DNA of 64,000 bases from Hyposmocoma kahamanoa (lineage: Eukaryota; Arthropoda; Insecta; Lepidoptera; Cosmopterigidae): the NCBI RefSeq assembly GCF_003589595.1, contig NW_020654289.1:8888730-8952729 (forward strand), read 5' to 3'. Below, in pieces: positions 24,301 to 34,066 of this stretch. A program made the translations under genes and the position numbers. Numbering within the stretch: position 1 is the first letter of the stretch; each line of letters begins with the position of its first letter. The notes below the pieces were generated by a model. That model saw nothing but the letters and a program-made list of their open reading frames with translations, was not told the DNA's origin and searched no databases.

Positions 24301-27300
24301 TGTCTCCATAGAAAGACTACTGTAGACTCAAATATAGTGATGTTCATTGACGATGACTGATGTTTATCGACAATAAATGTTTACTGAAATGTTTGAATTT
24401 CTTACTATGATTTTTGTAATTAAAGTCCCTAAAATATCGAAGCGAAAAACTTTAACGTTAAATTGATTTCTTTTATTTTATTATTATTATTATCACTAAC
24501 CATTTTATTTCGAGTATCTTTAACACAACTCATATTTCGGACAACCGTTTCAATTTCATGTCAATTTGTATGTTGCTGTTGCGAAGAAAAATGTATGTGT
24601 ATTATTGTTTTAGATAATCTAGATATTTAAATTCCATTATACTCGTAGATTAAAAGTAGAGTATTTTTAATTTTTAAGTTTTACCAATGAATTTCAAAAT
24701 AAAAGAAGGTAGGATTGAAGCCGCAGGAAAATCGAAAGATTGGTTTTCTTATTACTATTTCTGACTGTGTTTAAATTTGCATAGCAAATGCATTTAAGAA
24801 AATAAATAAAACAAAATCGGCTTTATTTTACATGTGCATGCAAAATAAATTAGAAACAATTATAGAAAATTACATAAATCCTAAAAAAAAATAACAATTT
24901 AATTTATTAAATTACTTGACGGTTCGAGTTTACTCCAGCTTCACCAACCCGTGGTAACGTATAATGGAAAACTGACACTGGCGACGATCGCCATATTTTT
25001 TATATTATTCTTATAAAACCGACACTGGCCCAAGCCTAGTGGCCGCCATTAAGAAAATAATAATAACTTGTATTAATATATTAATTCAATAATATACCAG
25101 TACTAATGTAGGTATAGTATGAAAAATTGAATATTTTTGTAATATTAAAAACAGCCACATGGTTTCTAACTATCGATTAGGTAGGACCACATCCCTCGTT
25201 GAGTAGCGTCAGTTTAAGGTTAATAAGGTTAACAATGCTGATGATGCGGTGCTGCTAGACAGCGGTTTTATATCAATACTCACGACCCTGCAAGTTTATG
25301 CGGGCACGAAACCGTTGCCATTGCGGAACGAACCGCGAAGTTAGCGGGAGTTAATCGCAAGTCACGCGGTTAATAGAGAACACACCCCGCGTGCCTTTTT
25401 TTTTGACGGGGGGAAATCTTTATGGATACCTCTGAGCCCAGGGAGACTCAGGGATTATGTGGGGACTCTCCCTCCAGACTGGAAGGCCTACCCCACTAAA
25501 ACCCCCCCGGGTTTCCCTCTCGCCGGTTGAGTCGGCGCCGTGGGATCAGTGAACATTCACCACGAACCCGCCCGGCCGCCCTAGTTTACGCCAGGGCTCC
25601 CGCGCCAACGGAGGGGCGAGTCGGTTGTTCTCCGATCCGCCCCCCAGACGAGTGAGGCCGTGCAATGCAGGCTCCGGAGTCCCTGTCCAGACCCGCTGGT
25701 CTCACTAGGGGATCAAGCGAGCAGCGAATTGCCTTCGCCTTCTCCCTGTACGTCTGCGCCGGAGCGGGTGCGCGTCCGCCGCATCCTCGCGCCCCCGCTC
25801 CGCGGCCTCCTTTTGCGACATAACCTCTGCGCAAAAGGAGGCCACCGCCTCCCAGGACGCCTCGCTATCGAGCATGGCGGCAACCACGCTCGGCAGCGAG
25901 AGGTCCTGCCCTACAGTCCCCGTCAGAGTGCGGTGCTGCCCATCCCACCGGCGGTGTCATCCACAGCGCCGCACTCGTGGCACAACGGGGACGGTTCCCT
26001 CCTCGCCACCTTGTGCAGGTAGTGACCGAAGCAGCCGTGCCCGGTCAGCACCAGCACAAGGTGGTAACCCCGCGTGCGCCTGCACCACATTGCGCCTGAA
26101 CCGACCACCAAAGTGCACGGGCGACGACGTCTGCCAAGCGCGCAGGTGATCGCGTGCTCCGCGGTTTTACTATAGTATCCCACCGCGGCAACCGCGAGCA
26201 ACCGTCACTACTACAGACGTATAACGCGCCGTGAAATGTGCTACTAATTTTACATACTTAACTATTACATTCTACAGAAGCCGCGGTCCCGCGGCAGACG
26301 CGGGTGAAAACCGCTCCAGTTTTTAGTGTAACGAAAAATGAGTTTCAGCGACATCTAACGTGTAATAGTTAACTATTATCAACTAGTAGCATTTTTACTA
26401 AAACGCCACCTGATGGTGAATGGCGGAACCAGGATGAAAAAAAATACTGAAATATTTTAATATAACTCTTACTCAAGTGACTGTAAGTTTAGTTTTGTTA
26501 AATTTTAAAATTGTGTTACGTTGTTTTCACGTTTTAGGCCCTACCCAATCAAAATGTTTAAGTAATTGTAGTAGATAATAGAGCGGAAAGTTTGAAGCTA
26601 ACAAATGGCGACATCGGTACCCGATCTTACATATCTACCCTTTTTTTCCTATATCTATGATTTTTTTATATACTTACATCTATTAAAAAGGCTACAACGT
26701 AATCAATCAATCGTGGAAAGTAACTTAACTGCCTCGGTGTCGAACGGTTACCATACTGATCTGCCACGCAGAGGTCCCGGGTTCGATTCCCGAGGCAGGA
26801 GAAATATTTGTATGACCTTTATTTCTCTTGTGAGTTTGGGTGTAATTTGTGGTTGTCTACCACCCGCGACACAGGGTTTTCCTAGTGCGGCGCTATGAGT
26901 GTGTGCGGTAAAAGTCCAGTGAAACTACTATCACGGTTTTCACATATTAGCATATTACTTAATTTTTAGTTCTAGAGCTAAAAATTAAATCCAGTGGAAC
27001 TACTTTTTGCTCTTTTAGTTATTTGATCTTCGTTTTATCGTGTAGATGCTTAATTTATTCCAAGACTATTTTCGATTTATTCTTATTCCATCGCCGACTA
27101 CGTGGTGAGCAAGTCTTAGCTTTATGACTCCATCATAAATACGCTCATTATCGTTATCTGTACATGACAGATAGCCTTGTTGTGTCGATCGCAGTAATTT
27201 TCGTCTACCAAGACTTTTGTTACTCCTTTACGTACGATTGAAACGTAGGTGGCGCGACGATTGCCACATCTCACTTACCGCATTATTTTTTACAGTAATT

Positions 27301-27942
27301 CAAGAACCACCGTATGAAATTCAAGAGTCCGGGTGCGCGTCGATCGAGATACCGATACACGTGTACCTTAAACACAGTTCCAAGCCGAAAAGGATCCGGC
27401 TGCGGTACAGCCTGCAAGTCGAAAACAGCGCTAAAAGCAGCTCTGAGTCGCGCTTTGTATACTATGACGTCGAGAACCCCTCGGAGGCGTTGTGGGCAGC
27501 ACTGATGCAGGGCGGCGGCGAAGTCATCGCGCGGACCGGTGTCGCCGCTCCACAAGAGAAACTGGTCGTGCTGCTCTCTGACGCCGAAGAGAAGCACTGC
27601 GATACCATGAAGCCTCCAAAATACAGGTTTGTCCAGCCGATCGAGTCGGCTCGCAAACCATCCTCTAAAAAGAGCAGCAAACCTGCAGCCGTTGAGGACA
27701 CGTGCGCCAAATGCGGGGAGTCAACACACGTTGACTTCAGGAAGCACCTACGAGCTGTAAAGATGACTGAGGACGAGATCGGGCGTGTATCCCATCTGTA
27801 CCTATCGCTTAGTAGTTACGAAAAATCACCGGAAGCATTGGTGCTGCCGCCGCTTGCCGATCCTATCTACCGAGTGCCGGAGCTGCCACTTTCGCTGAAG
27901 GCAGCTCTCTCCAGCGTCGAAGCTGACTACGCCATGCAGTGA
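12384..27942 (+). CDS. YEATS-domain protein of AF9/ENL type
   Basis: Proposed exons: 12384-12416 (tentative), 23716-23902 and 27296-27942, giving 288 codons; the last two alone give 277 residues from an ATG at 23716 that aligns with the start of Drosophila Ear. The first exon ends TCG|GTGAGT in phase 0, and the second starts in phase 0 after TTTTGTAG. The YEATS fold is seen in LEVGH, DWRVWVRG, FVHKVVFHLH, PKRVIQEPPY and ENPSEALWAAL. Known role of the family: acyl-lysine histone reader linked to the super elongation complex. The pocket looks altered: GYAGF of AF9/ENL is GCASI, and the loop after HLH is two residues longer. After about residue 180 follow a Lys/Ser-rich stretch, a CAKC segment and a Pro/Leu-rich tail. 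No C-terminal AHD interaction domain is seen, and the protein is far shorter than Ear. It may be a divergent paralogue. Confidence 0.75.
12659..12715. repeat. Inverted repeat plus third direct copy
   Basis: ACTTATATTGAACGGTT at 12659-12675 is followed after three bases by its exact reverse complement at 12679-12695. A third copy of the same unit follows at once in the original orientation. The arms are perfect, so the event is recent or the structure is maintained. Confidence 0.85.
14641..14790 (+). repeat. CATCATCAT-type repeat fragment
   Basis: A (CAT)n start is followed by GTCTTCCACTGTTAGGCACG and GGCCTCCTCTCAGGCGAGGG, then a CCACAGTCTGCCACTC block. It resembles a common lepidopteran dispersed repeat related to the one at 8459-8563. 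Related, more decayed sequence occurs near 15620-15790. Confidence 0.5.
14950..15500 (+). mobile_element. Decayed LINE, 3' end of reverse transcriptase ORF
   Basis: Short frames preserve blocks typical of the C-terminal region of an insect non-LTR retrotransposon ORF: LGVAGITPPNVRREVACWLE, then WSVCKSLNRLRSQVARCRDN and a following IVKWGWG. Stops and frameshifts separate the blocks. A CR1-like affiliation is suspected from memory, without a search. Non-functional. Confidence 0.6.
15902..16090 (+). repeat. Dispersed GGGACGAA repeat, copy
   Basis: It shares GTAGCAGTAGAGCT, GAGTTCGTCCAGGGAA, TTTCTGCCGCCAAGCAGTAA and GACTTGTTCGTCCCGTCA with copies at 48728-48916 and 51375-51687. An internal hairpin (TAGGTAAGGTGG and CCACCTTACCTA) lies at about 15942-15972. 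No terminal inverted repeats or coding capacity are seen; the class is unknown. Confidence 0.7.
17096..17429. mobile_element. Non-autonomous hAT-like MITE with target duplication
   Basis: The element starts CAGGGTT and ends AACCCTG, with further inverted similarity inside (GATAATTATCATGAT type). ATATAG occurs directly on both sides (17090-17095 and 17430-17435), consistent with a 6-base target-site duplication. hAT elements usually make 8-base duplications, so the superfamily is not certain. No transposase is encoded. Confidence 0.65.
19592..19646 (-). repeat. Fragment of dispersed GGGACGAA repeat
   Basis: Contains GTGACGGGACGAACAATTCG and GTGCGCCTTGTGGTAAGCGA, matching the end block of the copy at 51375-51687. 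Only this terminal block is present. Confidence 0.65.
20008..20235 (+). mobile_element. tRNA-derived SINE, copy 2
   Basis: This is the most complete of the three copies. The head has an A-box (TGGTCGAATGGTTA) and a B-box (GGTTCGATTCC). The body contains GAGTTTGTGTGCAATTTGTG and ACACAGGGTTTCCCTAGTGC, and the tail is (ATT)n. Confidence 0.85.
20868..21096 (+). repeat. AACCTCCTCC repeat family, copy (MITE-like)
   Basis: It shares TATTTGCCAAGTTTTATTGA, GAATATTTTCTTCAAATTTT and the end block GTCGAATTGAGAACCTCCTC with copies at 29701-29986 and 63503-63774. The end AAGTCGGTT is the terminal inverted repeat seen complete in the 63503 copy. The left terminus is lost here. Confidence 0.75.
22556..22672. 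repeat. Small element with TACAAAGATC inverted ends
   Basis: TACAAAGATCGA at the left and TCGGATCTTTGTA at the right form short inverted ends of a ~117 bp element. Its minus strand contains GTGGCTTAGTTGGCA and TCGAATCCGG, which resemble damaged tRNA A- and B-boxes. A similar GTGGCTTAGTTGGC occurs near 2510. It may be a SINE remnant or a MITE. Confidence 0.4.
24060..24102. repeat. 20-bp hairpin with one mismatch
   Basis: Arms 24060-24079 and 24083-24102 pair except for one G/T position, with a loop of three A. It lies next to the THAP-like fragment and could be the end of a foldback element. Confidence 0.8.
24170..24290 (+). pseudogene. THAP-like fragment in intron 2
   Basis: A frame starting MPSCSNTPYKNWSENK continues to DLTFHR and stops after 40 codons. 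Spacing of the first Cys and of TFHR fits the start of a THAP finger, but the second Cys is missing and the distal ligands are absent. It is not the same sequence as the copies at 6.5-7.1 kb. Low certainty because the fragment is short. Confidence 0.35.
25397..26210 (-). mobile_element. R1-clade LINE, 5'-truncated 3' end
   Basis: On the minus strand two frames (26201-25923 and 25887-25705) encode the end of an R1-type reverse transcriptase ORF: LTGHGCFGHYLHKV, CHECGAVDDTA (start of the C-terminal zinc knuckle), VVAAMLDSEASWEAVASF and EVMSQKEAAERGRE, then an Arg-rich tail. A frameshift or deletion breaks the zinc knuckle after DDTA. A GC-rich 3' UTR and a nine-base poly-A (Ts at 25397-25405) close the element. 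5' truncation plus a poly-A end is the usual mark of target-primed insertion. It is much more GC-rich than the surrounding intron. Confidence 0.8.
26730..26905 (+). mobile_element. tRNA-derived SINE, copy 3
   Basis: The head contains TGTCGAACGGTTA and a B-box GGGTTCGATTCCC. The body has GAAATATTTGTATGACCTTT and ACACAGGGTTTTCCTAGTGC. The stretch equivalent to TGTGTGTCCATGG is deleted relative to copy 2. Confidence 0.8.
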
Positions 27943-28722
27943 CTTCTGTTTTTCTGTGATGTGGGCGCTCTTCGGGTGCACCGTTCCTGGGGTGTACATC
28001 TACGTTATCAGTGCTAGTGATTTCATGGTGCCATGCGAGACTTATTGCATTTAATGCAATCGCGTACACAGCATATTTTATTACCTAGATTTTTTACTTC
28101 ACGGAGAATCGAGAGCTAGATATTCTTAAGGTTGTTTGTAATTTATTCTTTTTACGTTTATGCTATCAATATCTGTAAGATGTTTGTAGTCATTGTGTTG
28201 TTTTTAAGTACACGTGCTGTGAGTGAGATCTCATAGGTAATTTACATTAGTAAAAGTAGTACTTCAAAATCATATTTGCTCATAATACCTTAGTTACCCA
28301 AAGGAAGTACATACTTATACAACGTTTATTTTTCTGTCCAAAGTATACTTACATGTTTAAATTGTTTTTATGAGGTTGTGATAACGAATGTTACTGATTC
28401 TCGTTGAGACATAATGCATAGTTGAATTTTAAATTAAGTAGATAGCTAAGCAGAGAAAAATATTTTTGATTCATATTTAATAGTGCTGAGAGGTTATTGA
28501 TGTTATTAAACTAATGTTAAAAAGTGTATTTGCCTTGGTGTAGAACACGAAATAGCTTTGAGGACTTGTTACCTAGTCATAGGCATGTTGTTATTCCAAA
28601 TATGGTACCTATTTGTATTTATATATAATATATTTGTACCAACGCTGATATTTTTTCCCGTAACAGAAAAATCTCAAATGTCTGTCAGCGCAGTACATTA
28701 GTAATTTGATAAGAATCGATTC
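27943..28722 (+). other. 3' UTR and downstream flank of the YEATS gene
   Basis: AT-rich sequence after the stop, without coding potential. No clear canonical poly-A signal was found before an AATAAA near 28,790, which lies inside the next repeat. Confidence 0.4.
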
Positions 28723-29037
28723 GACAAAGTCAACCATGATGTCCTTTGCCTTCCTGTCCGTCTGTTTTCGTTGGGCCTAACATTTTCCAATAAACGGCGA
28801 GTCCGCTCGACTCTGTTTTACTTCAGAGTCGCGGCCGCGTCAATGGGTATGGTATACCGATTGACACGCTATAATGACATTTGTATAAATAGGAGTCGCT
28901 CGCGACTAGCTGCTTAGAAAGAACGCGTGAACGGAGAATATTTTTATCTAGTAATTTCGGTGAAATTAAAAAACTCCAACAGTGTTTTAGTTTTTGTGAT
29001 GGCTATGACGACGGCACAGAGCGGGCTAGGGCCGGGC
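28723..29037 (+). repeat. ~320-bp repeat, left member of an inverted pair
   Basis: It shares CATTTTCCA-TAAACGGC, GCGGCCGCGTCAATGGGTAT, CATAAATAGGAGTCG-type and TTTTTGTGATGGCTAT blocks with the reverse complement of 34890-35246. A TATA-like TATAAATAGG and a palindromic GAGTCGC-GCGAC core lie inside, so it might be a solo LTR, but termini and target duplications were not identified. Confidence 0.75.
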
Positions 29038-29700
29038 GATGTAATTACAGATATTTAAGTCTGGTTTTCTCTTTCTAATTTATGCGAGTTATATAACCAA
29101 ACAGGGTATTAGAAACATAAAAGTTTAAAAATTAATATTATGGACTGTTTAAAAAAACGAGTACATGAAAATGTCGTTTATACAGTCAACGATAGTCTAT
29201 TGTTTGTTTACGGTGATCATTCGTGTAATACAATGGTCGCTTGTCGTTAATAAATAAAATACAATTGTTTTTCTTTTTACCTGCGGCTATTATTTATCCT
29301 ACGTATATAAAGACATTGTGTGTGTCTTATTCCAGCGCATATACTCGATGTTCCAGCGTGGCCATGGTAGAATTTTTTGAATTTGATTAGTGGTAAATCG
29401 ACGTCATTTTATTTGGTTCTAGTAGCAAAAAAGTCGCTCCTAAAAATTGACAGATATAACAGAAACTCTACGGTTGTCGTCAATTTGTATCTTGAATTAA
29501 ATAAAGTTCGGTATCCTTAATTACAGGGCGACGTTTGAAAAATAGCACTTTTACACACACAAATTTGTTTTTATTATTATTAATTGATTAAAAATTCAAT
29601 AAATTCATAATGAAAACAAATTTGATAAATGTTTACCAATGACAGATAAAAAGTGAAGCCATTACCGAAATATTATTTTCCTATTCATCATCAACTTGTC
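29038..29700. other. Unassigned AT-rich stretch
   Basis: No gene or recognisable repeat is seen between the ~320-bp repeat and the AACCTCCTCC element. Frames are short and lack motifs. Confidence 0.4.
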
Positions 29701-29986
29701 TTCAAAAAAAAAGGAGGTTCTCAATTCGACTGTTTTTCTTTTTAATGTATATTACGCGATAACGGCATTTGTGAACCGATTTTGATGCTTCTTTTTTTGT
29801 TGGAAAGAGGGTACCCTCTTTCCAACAGTATTGATCCCATTTAAATTTGAAGAAAATATTCTACCTCTAAGAATGGCAAACTAGGGGATGAATCCGGTTT
29901 CGCGCACTTTCCAGTAAGCGATTTTAATAAAATTTGGCGAATAGGCACTTAGATGTAAATCCACGAACTTTCGAGGTCGGTTTTTT
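29701..29986 (-). repeat. AACCTCCTCC repeat family, inverted copy
   Basis: The block AAAGGAGGTTCTCAATTCGA at the left and GAGGTCGGTTTTT at the right are the two ends of the family. The copy is in the opposite orientation to 20868-21096. A small internal hairpin (GTTGGAAAGAGGGTACCCTC region, about 29799-29825) is unique to it. Confidence 0.7.
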
Positions 29987-30099
29987 TAGTACACTGTACT
30001 GAGATTATTAATTTCTCTAATAATTTGTATAAATAAAATATCAATTTCAGATCAGTGTAATCAGTCTGTGGTACCCGATTATTCAATTATATTGAGATT

Positions 30100-30854
30100 T
30101 TTTTTGTAACTGGAAAGCGTTCATTGGCCGTGCATAGTGAAAAAGGGCCACTTTGCTAATGTGTGCAGATCCGGACAGCCACAAAGAGTAACTGAACACG
30201 ACACTCAGCGTGATGACGCACTTTCTACTATCTCAGCAGTCTAAGAAAATCAACTGTACCTTTGACACTAGACGGATATAAAGCTGAGGCTTTGATACAC
30301 ACAGGAAGCTCTATAAGCTTTATAGACAGAAAGCTAGCCGAAATATTGAAATTAAAAATAAAACCTTGCCGCCAGTCTATCACATCGGCTTCATTAAATC
30401 ACGTATTCAGTCCTTCGTCCAAGGTACCTTGCCATGCTAATATTCAACTTCAAAAGTACCAATATAAACTGCAATCTCTACTAATTGTCGACAATCTCTG
30501 TGCTGATGTCATCATTGGTGACATTCTCAAAAACCATTCCTCATTGGTACTGAAATTTGGAGGCACTCAAGAACCATTACGCATTTGTAATGTTATAAAA
30601 GCTTCAGTACCGCCTGCATCCTTGTTTACTAACTTATCACCGCATATAAAATCAATAGCGTTTCGATCGAGACTCCATAACAAAGAGGACGAAATTTTTA
30701 TAAACACAGAAGTTTCAATACTACTTAAAGACGGTATCATCGAACCCAGTGTCTCACCCTGGCGAGCACAAGCCATAATCGCAGGTGGAGGTCTACATAA
30801 GAAGAGAATGGTAATAGATTACTCTCAAACTATTAAAAAAAATATACAGAGCTT
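30100..30854 (+). pseudogene. Ty3/Gypsy remnant: zinc knuckle, protease and start of RT
   Basis: Just upstream of the main frame a broken segment reads KGHFANVCRSG, the end of a Gag zinc knuckle. The frame at 30262-30858 then carries ALIHTGSSISFID, the retroviral-type aspartic protease active site with the catalytic Asp changed to His. Later come DGIIEPSVSPW and KKRMVIDYSQTI, the beginning of reverse transcriptase. The catalytic part of RT and everything downstream are absent. The sequence turns directly into Copia-type sequence at about 30,850. With the His at the active site and truncation it is dead. Confidence 0.8.
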
Positions 30855-31251
30855 TTGAAGTTGGAGGAGCCAGTTCAAATATCTTGCGCGAATGGGAGCA
30901 GAGTGGATGGCGAAGGCCGAGGTGATATTTGTTGGGATGGGTTGAACGTGACTGTGAAGAGAGCTGTCTATGCGCCGAAGCTAGCTGCGAATCTGTTGAA
31001 TATAAGTACGTTAGTGAGTCGTAACTTTGTGGTAGTATTTTCGAAGAGAGGCTGTGAATTATATAAAGCTAGTGAATGTCAAGTGAGCGATAAGGTTGAG
31101 TTGGTATGTAAGGAAGAGAAAGGGATCTATGTAGTGAAACTTAATTCTAATCCTGACGTCTTTTCAGCTTTAAAAGCAACTACTGATGATGAAGTTAAAC
31201 TATGGCACCGCAGACTTGGACATTTAGAACTTAGCAATATGAAATTACTAC

Positions 31252-32088
31252 GTGACAAACTGGCGAGAGGTATATGTTTCAAGGATTCAAATTCAGTACA
31301 ATGTGTTCATTCAGTACAAATGCTTGAAATGTAAGCAAAATACATTACCTTTACCGAAGCAAAAGAGTACACGTACTACTAAAATTCTTGAATTGGTCCA
31401 TAGCGACATTTGTGGCCCTATGGAGACTGCTTCATTTGTAGGCTATAGGTATTTCCAGACATTTAATGACGATAATTCAAGCAAAACTTTTCTTTATTTT
31501 TTGCGGAACAAAAGTGAGATCTATTCTAAGCTGATAGAGTTTAAAACGCTTATTGAAAATCCGACGGGTAAAAAGCTAAAGGCAATTAGGAGAGACAACG
31601 GGAAAGCATATGGCAATGAACGCGTAAATACTTGTTTGCGGAATAGTATTGTCCATCAGTTGACAATAGAGTATACACCGCAACAAAATGGAGTGAGTGA
31701 ACGAGCTAATCGTTCAATTATGGCCCGAGCTAGAAGCATGTTTGAAGAAGCGAAACTTAGCAGGAAATATTGGGCGGAAGCGGTCAATACCTCAGTGTAT
31801 CTGAAGAACAGTTGTCCTACACGTGCTGTAAAAGTGAAGACGCCTGAAGAAGCATGGTCTAACAGAAAGGTTGACCTGTGTCATTTGAAATTTTTCGGCT
31901 GCCGGGCGTTTATGCATGTTTCAAAACAGAAGCGTACTGGCTACTGTGAAACAACAAAAGGCGAACGTCTTATAGATCCTGTAACGCATAGCTTACACAA
32001 AGCGAGAGACGTTGTCTTGTTTGAGAATCAAATAAGAGTTCATGCAAACGACTGTGATGAAATCGAAGGAAGTGGTGACATTAGATGA
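31252..32088 (+). pseudogene. Copia integrase domain (broken)
   Basis: The frame retains the catalytic core: HSDICGPM with the first Asp, RRDNGKAY with the second Asp, and QQNGVSERANRS with the Glu of the DDE triad. YWAEAVNTSVYLKN and KFFGCRAF follow, as in Copia integrases. The zinc-binding N-terminal segment is split by a frameshift from the preceding frame at 30855-31334. Downstream an acidic linker continues in another frame at 32154-32495. Confidence 0.85.
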
Positions 32089-32515
32089 CAGCTGCGAGAA
32101 ACCTATAATGACTCAAGTCGTTAATGCTCCTGAAACTTAACGAGTAGAACAGCATGAAGATTTTTTTACTGAAAGATGTTGAACAGCAGTGTATGGAAAA
32201 CATTGTTGGAAAAGAGTTACAATCAGGTGAAATTAGAAATGAAATTGCAACCGGTAACCCCAATGAAGGAGTGGAAGTTTCTGAATCTGAAGTTCAAGAT
32301 GAAGAAGTTTCTGAACTAAGATTGGAAACCACTTATGATGTTCCTGAAAGAAGATATCCTCTTAGAGAAAGGAAACCGAAAAAATATAATGATTATGTTC
32401 TTTATTATGGAGAAGAGGATATGAGGGAAGATCCTTTAACAGTTGACGAAGCTTTGTCCAGATCAGATGGAGATAAATGGCTTAAAGCAATTTAGAAGAA
32501 CTTGATGCAATTAAG

Positions 32516-33615
32516 AAAACCAGACCTAGGAGTTAGTAGAAAAGGCCAATGGCTACTACGTGGATTCTAAATGGATTTTTAGAACAAAAAAGGAGCCGGG
32601 GAAGATATGGTATAAAGATAGACTTGTTGCCAGAGGTTTTACCCAAATAAAGGGATTAAACTAATAACTAATACAATGAAACTTTTGCGCCTGTTGTACT
32701 GTTGTACGTCACAGTACTCTGAGATAACTATTAGCCTTAGCTGTGGAGAATGACTTGAAAGTGGATCAGTGGAGTTACTGCGTTCCTGAATGGAGATTTA
32801 AAAGAGAAGGTGTATATGAAACAGCGTAAAGGTTTCGAAGAAATTGGTAAAGAAGGACACGTCTGCCTATTGAAAAAGGCTCTTTACGGATTAAAGAAGG
32901 CTCCCAGAGAATGGTATGAGAAATTACACAAAGTTTTGTTAGATATGGGTTTCAAGAGATCCGAAGGTGAACCTTGTGTCTATATGAGGAAGAAACAAAA
33001 CAGTATGACGTTTATTGCGGTTTATGTGGATGATACATTAATTTTCTGGAATGACCAAAAAGAAAGGATATCAGTAATGAAGGAGCTTCAAGCTAAATTG
33101 GAGATGAGAGACTTAGGTGAATGAAGATCAAACAGCAGAGGAACTCAATACAACTCAACCAATTAGAGTATCTTGAGAAAATACTTAAGAAATTTGGGAT
33201 GAGTGACTGCAAGGGTGTAAAGACTCCTGTTGAAACTGGGTTGAAGCTCGTGAAACCAGACGATGAGAATTACGTTTTGCCAAGTGAACTGCCATACAGA
33301 GAGTTGATTGGTTCACTGAATTACCTAGCTGTCTGCTCGAGGCCGGACATTACGTATGGAGTCAGCTATTTAAGCCAGTTTAATAGTTATTACGTTCAAA
33401 CACTTTGGACAGCTGCAAAGCGTGCGCTTCGGTACTTAAACGGAACCAAAGAAATCGGACTAGTATTTAAGAAAACGGAAAGAAAACTTGTTGGCTACGT
33501 GGATGCAGATCATGCAGGCGAAGTCTTACAGGGTAAATCTTACACTGGTTTTGTATTCCTATTTGTAGGATGTCCTATAGCATTTCGGAAGGGTGCAGGG
33601 AGGCAGTATTTTTGA
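32516..33615 (+). pseudogene. Copia reverse transcriptase and RNase H (broken)
   Basis: A frame-shifted start encodes VDSKWIFRTKKEPG and DRLVARGFTQIKG. The frame at 32810-33124 contains LKKALYGLKKAPREWYEKL and the catalytic VYVDDTLIF. The frame at 33121-33615 contains SRPDITYGVSYLSQF and GYVDADHAGE, the RNase H start. At least three frame breaks are present. Confidence 0.85.
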
Positions 33616-33723
33616 CTGCACTTCTAGCCGAGCTGACTGGGATTAATGAAATTGTGGAACTACTCAATGATAGTCAGTCTGCGATTCAAATTGCTGGAAA
33701 TCCCATGCATCCAATGATGCATA

Positions 33724-33798
33724 CATAACTAAACGGTAGTTCTCATTGGAGAACTACCGTTTAGTTATGTTATTTCCCGAAGTTTACATTCGGGAAAT
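33724..33798. repeat. Two tandem perfect hairpins in the Copia tail
   Basis: A perfect 21-bp inverted repeat (33724-33744 and 33749-33769, loop ATTG) begins CATAACTAAACGGTAG. Two bases later comes a second one, ATTTCCCGAA and TTCGGGAAAT (33772-33781, 33789-33798, loop of seven). They sit where the RNase H C-terminus should be. Confidence 0.9.
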
Positions 33799-34066
33799 GG
33801 TGCGAATTTTTCGAAAAGAATGCAGATTTAAGGAGAAGTTGGGACTGGCTCTACTAGCTCATTTAAGAAGGAGTGTTGAAGGAGGTTAAGTATTTTTAAT
33901 AGAGCAAACCTTTTTAGTATGTGCGTTCCTTTGTAATTCAAATTTAAATATATTTTCATGTTTCTATGTCATTGTTTTTTCATGACATTATATACTTTTG
34001 ACCCTTAGAGGATGAAAAAAAAAAAAATTTTGACCGCAGTCCTAAATAAATGTGTTTTTAAATAAT

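Larger units (their letters stand above)
23903..27295 (+). other. Intron 2 of the YEATS gene
   Basis: Bounded by AG|GTATAT at 23902/23903 and TTTTTACAG at 27295, with phase 1 preserved (G|TA gives Val). It contains a hairpin and THAP-like remnant (24060-24290), the R1-like LINE 3' end (25397-26210) and a SINE (26730-26905). The block at 24001-24065 is inverted and reappears at about 26607-26665. Confidence 0.7.
30855..33960 (+). mobile_element. Decayed Ty1/Copia retrotransposon, 5' part missing
   Basis: Pol modules appear in Copia order: protease C-terminal part and GAG-pre-integrase domain (WHRRLGHLELSNMKLL, 31203-31250), integrase, reverse transcriptase, RNase H. This order (integrase before RT) separates it from the Gypsy piece upstream. 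Gag and the 5' LTR are absent. Frameshifts near 31,300, 32,090, 32,500-32,800 and 33,120 break the ORF. A purine tract AAGAAGGAG followed by TGTTGAAG at 33874 may mark the polypurine tract and 3' LTR start; the LTR end is not recognised. Confidence 0.85.

Noticed and set aside
25660..26149. 120-aa and 91-aa frames on the plus strand
   Set aside because: Antisense shadows of the R1-like LINE ORF2 end.
27283..27710. Minus-strand frames of 104 and 82 aa over the last YEATS exon
   Set aside because: Antisense of a well-supported coding exon.
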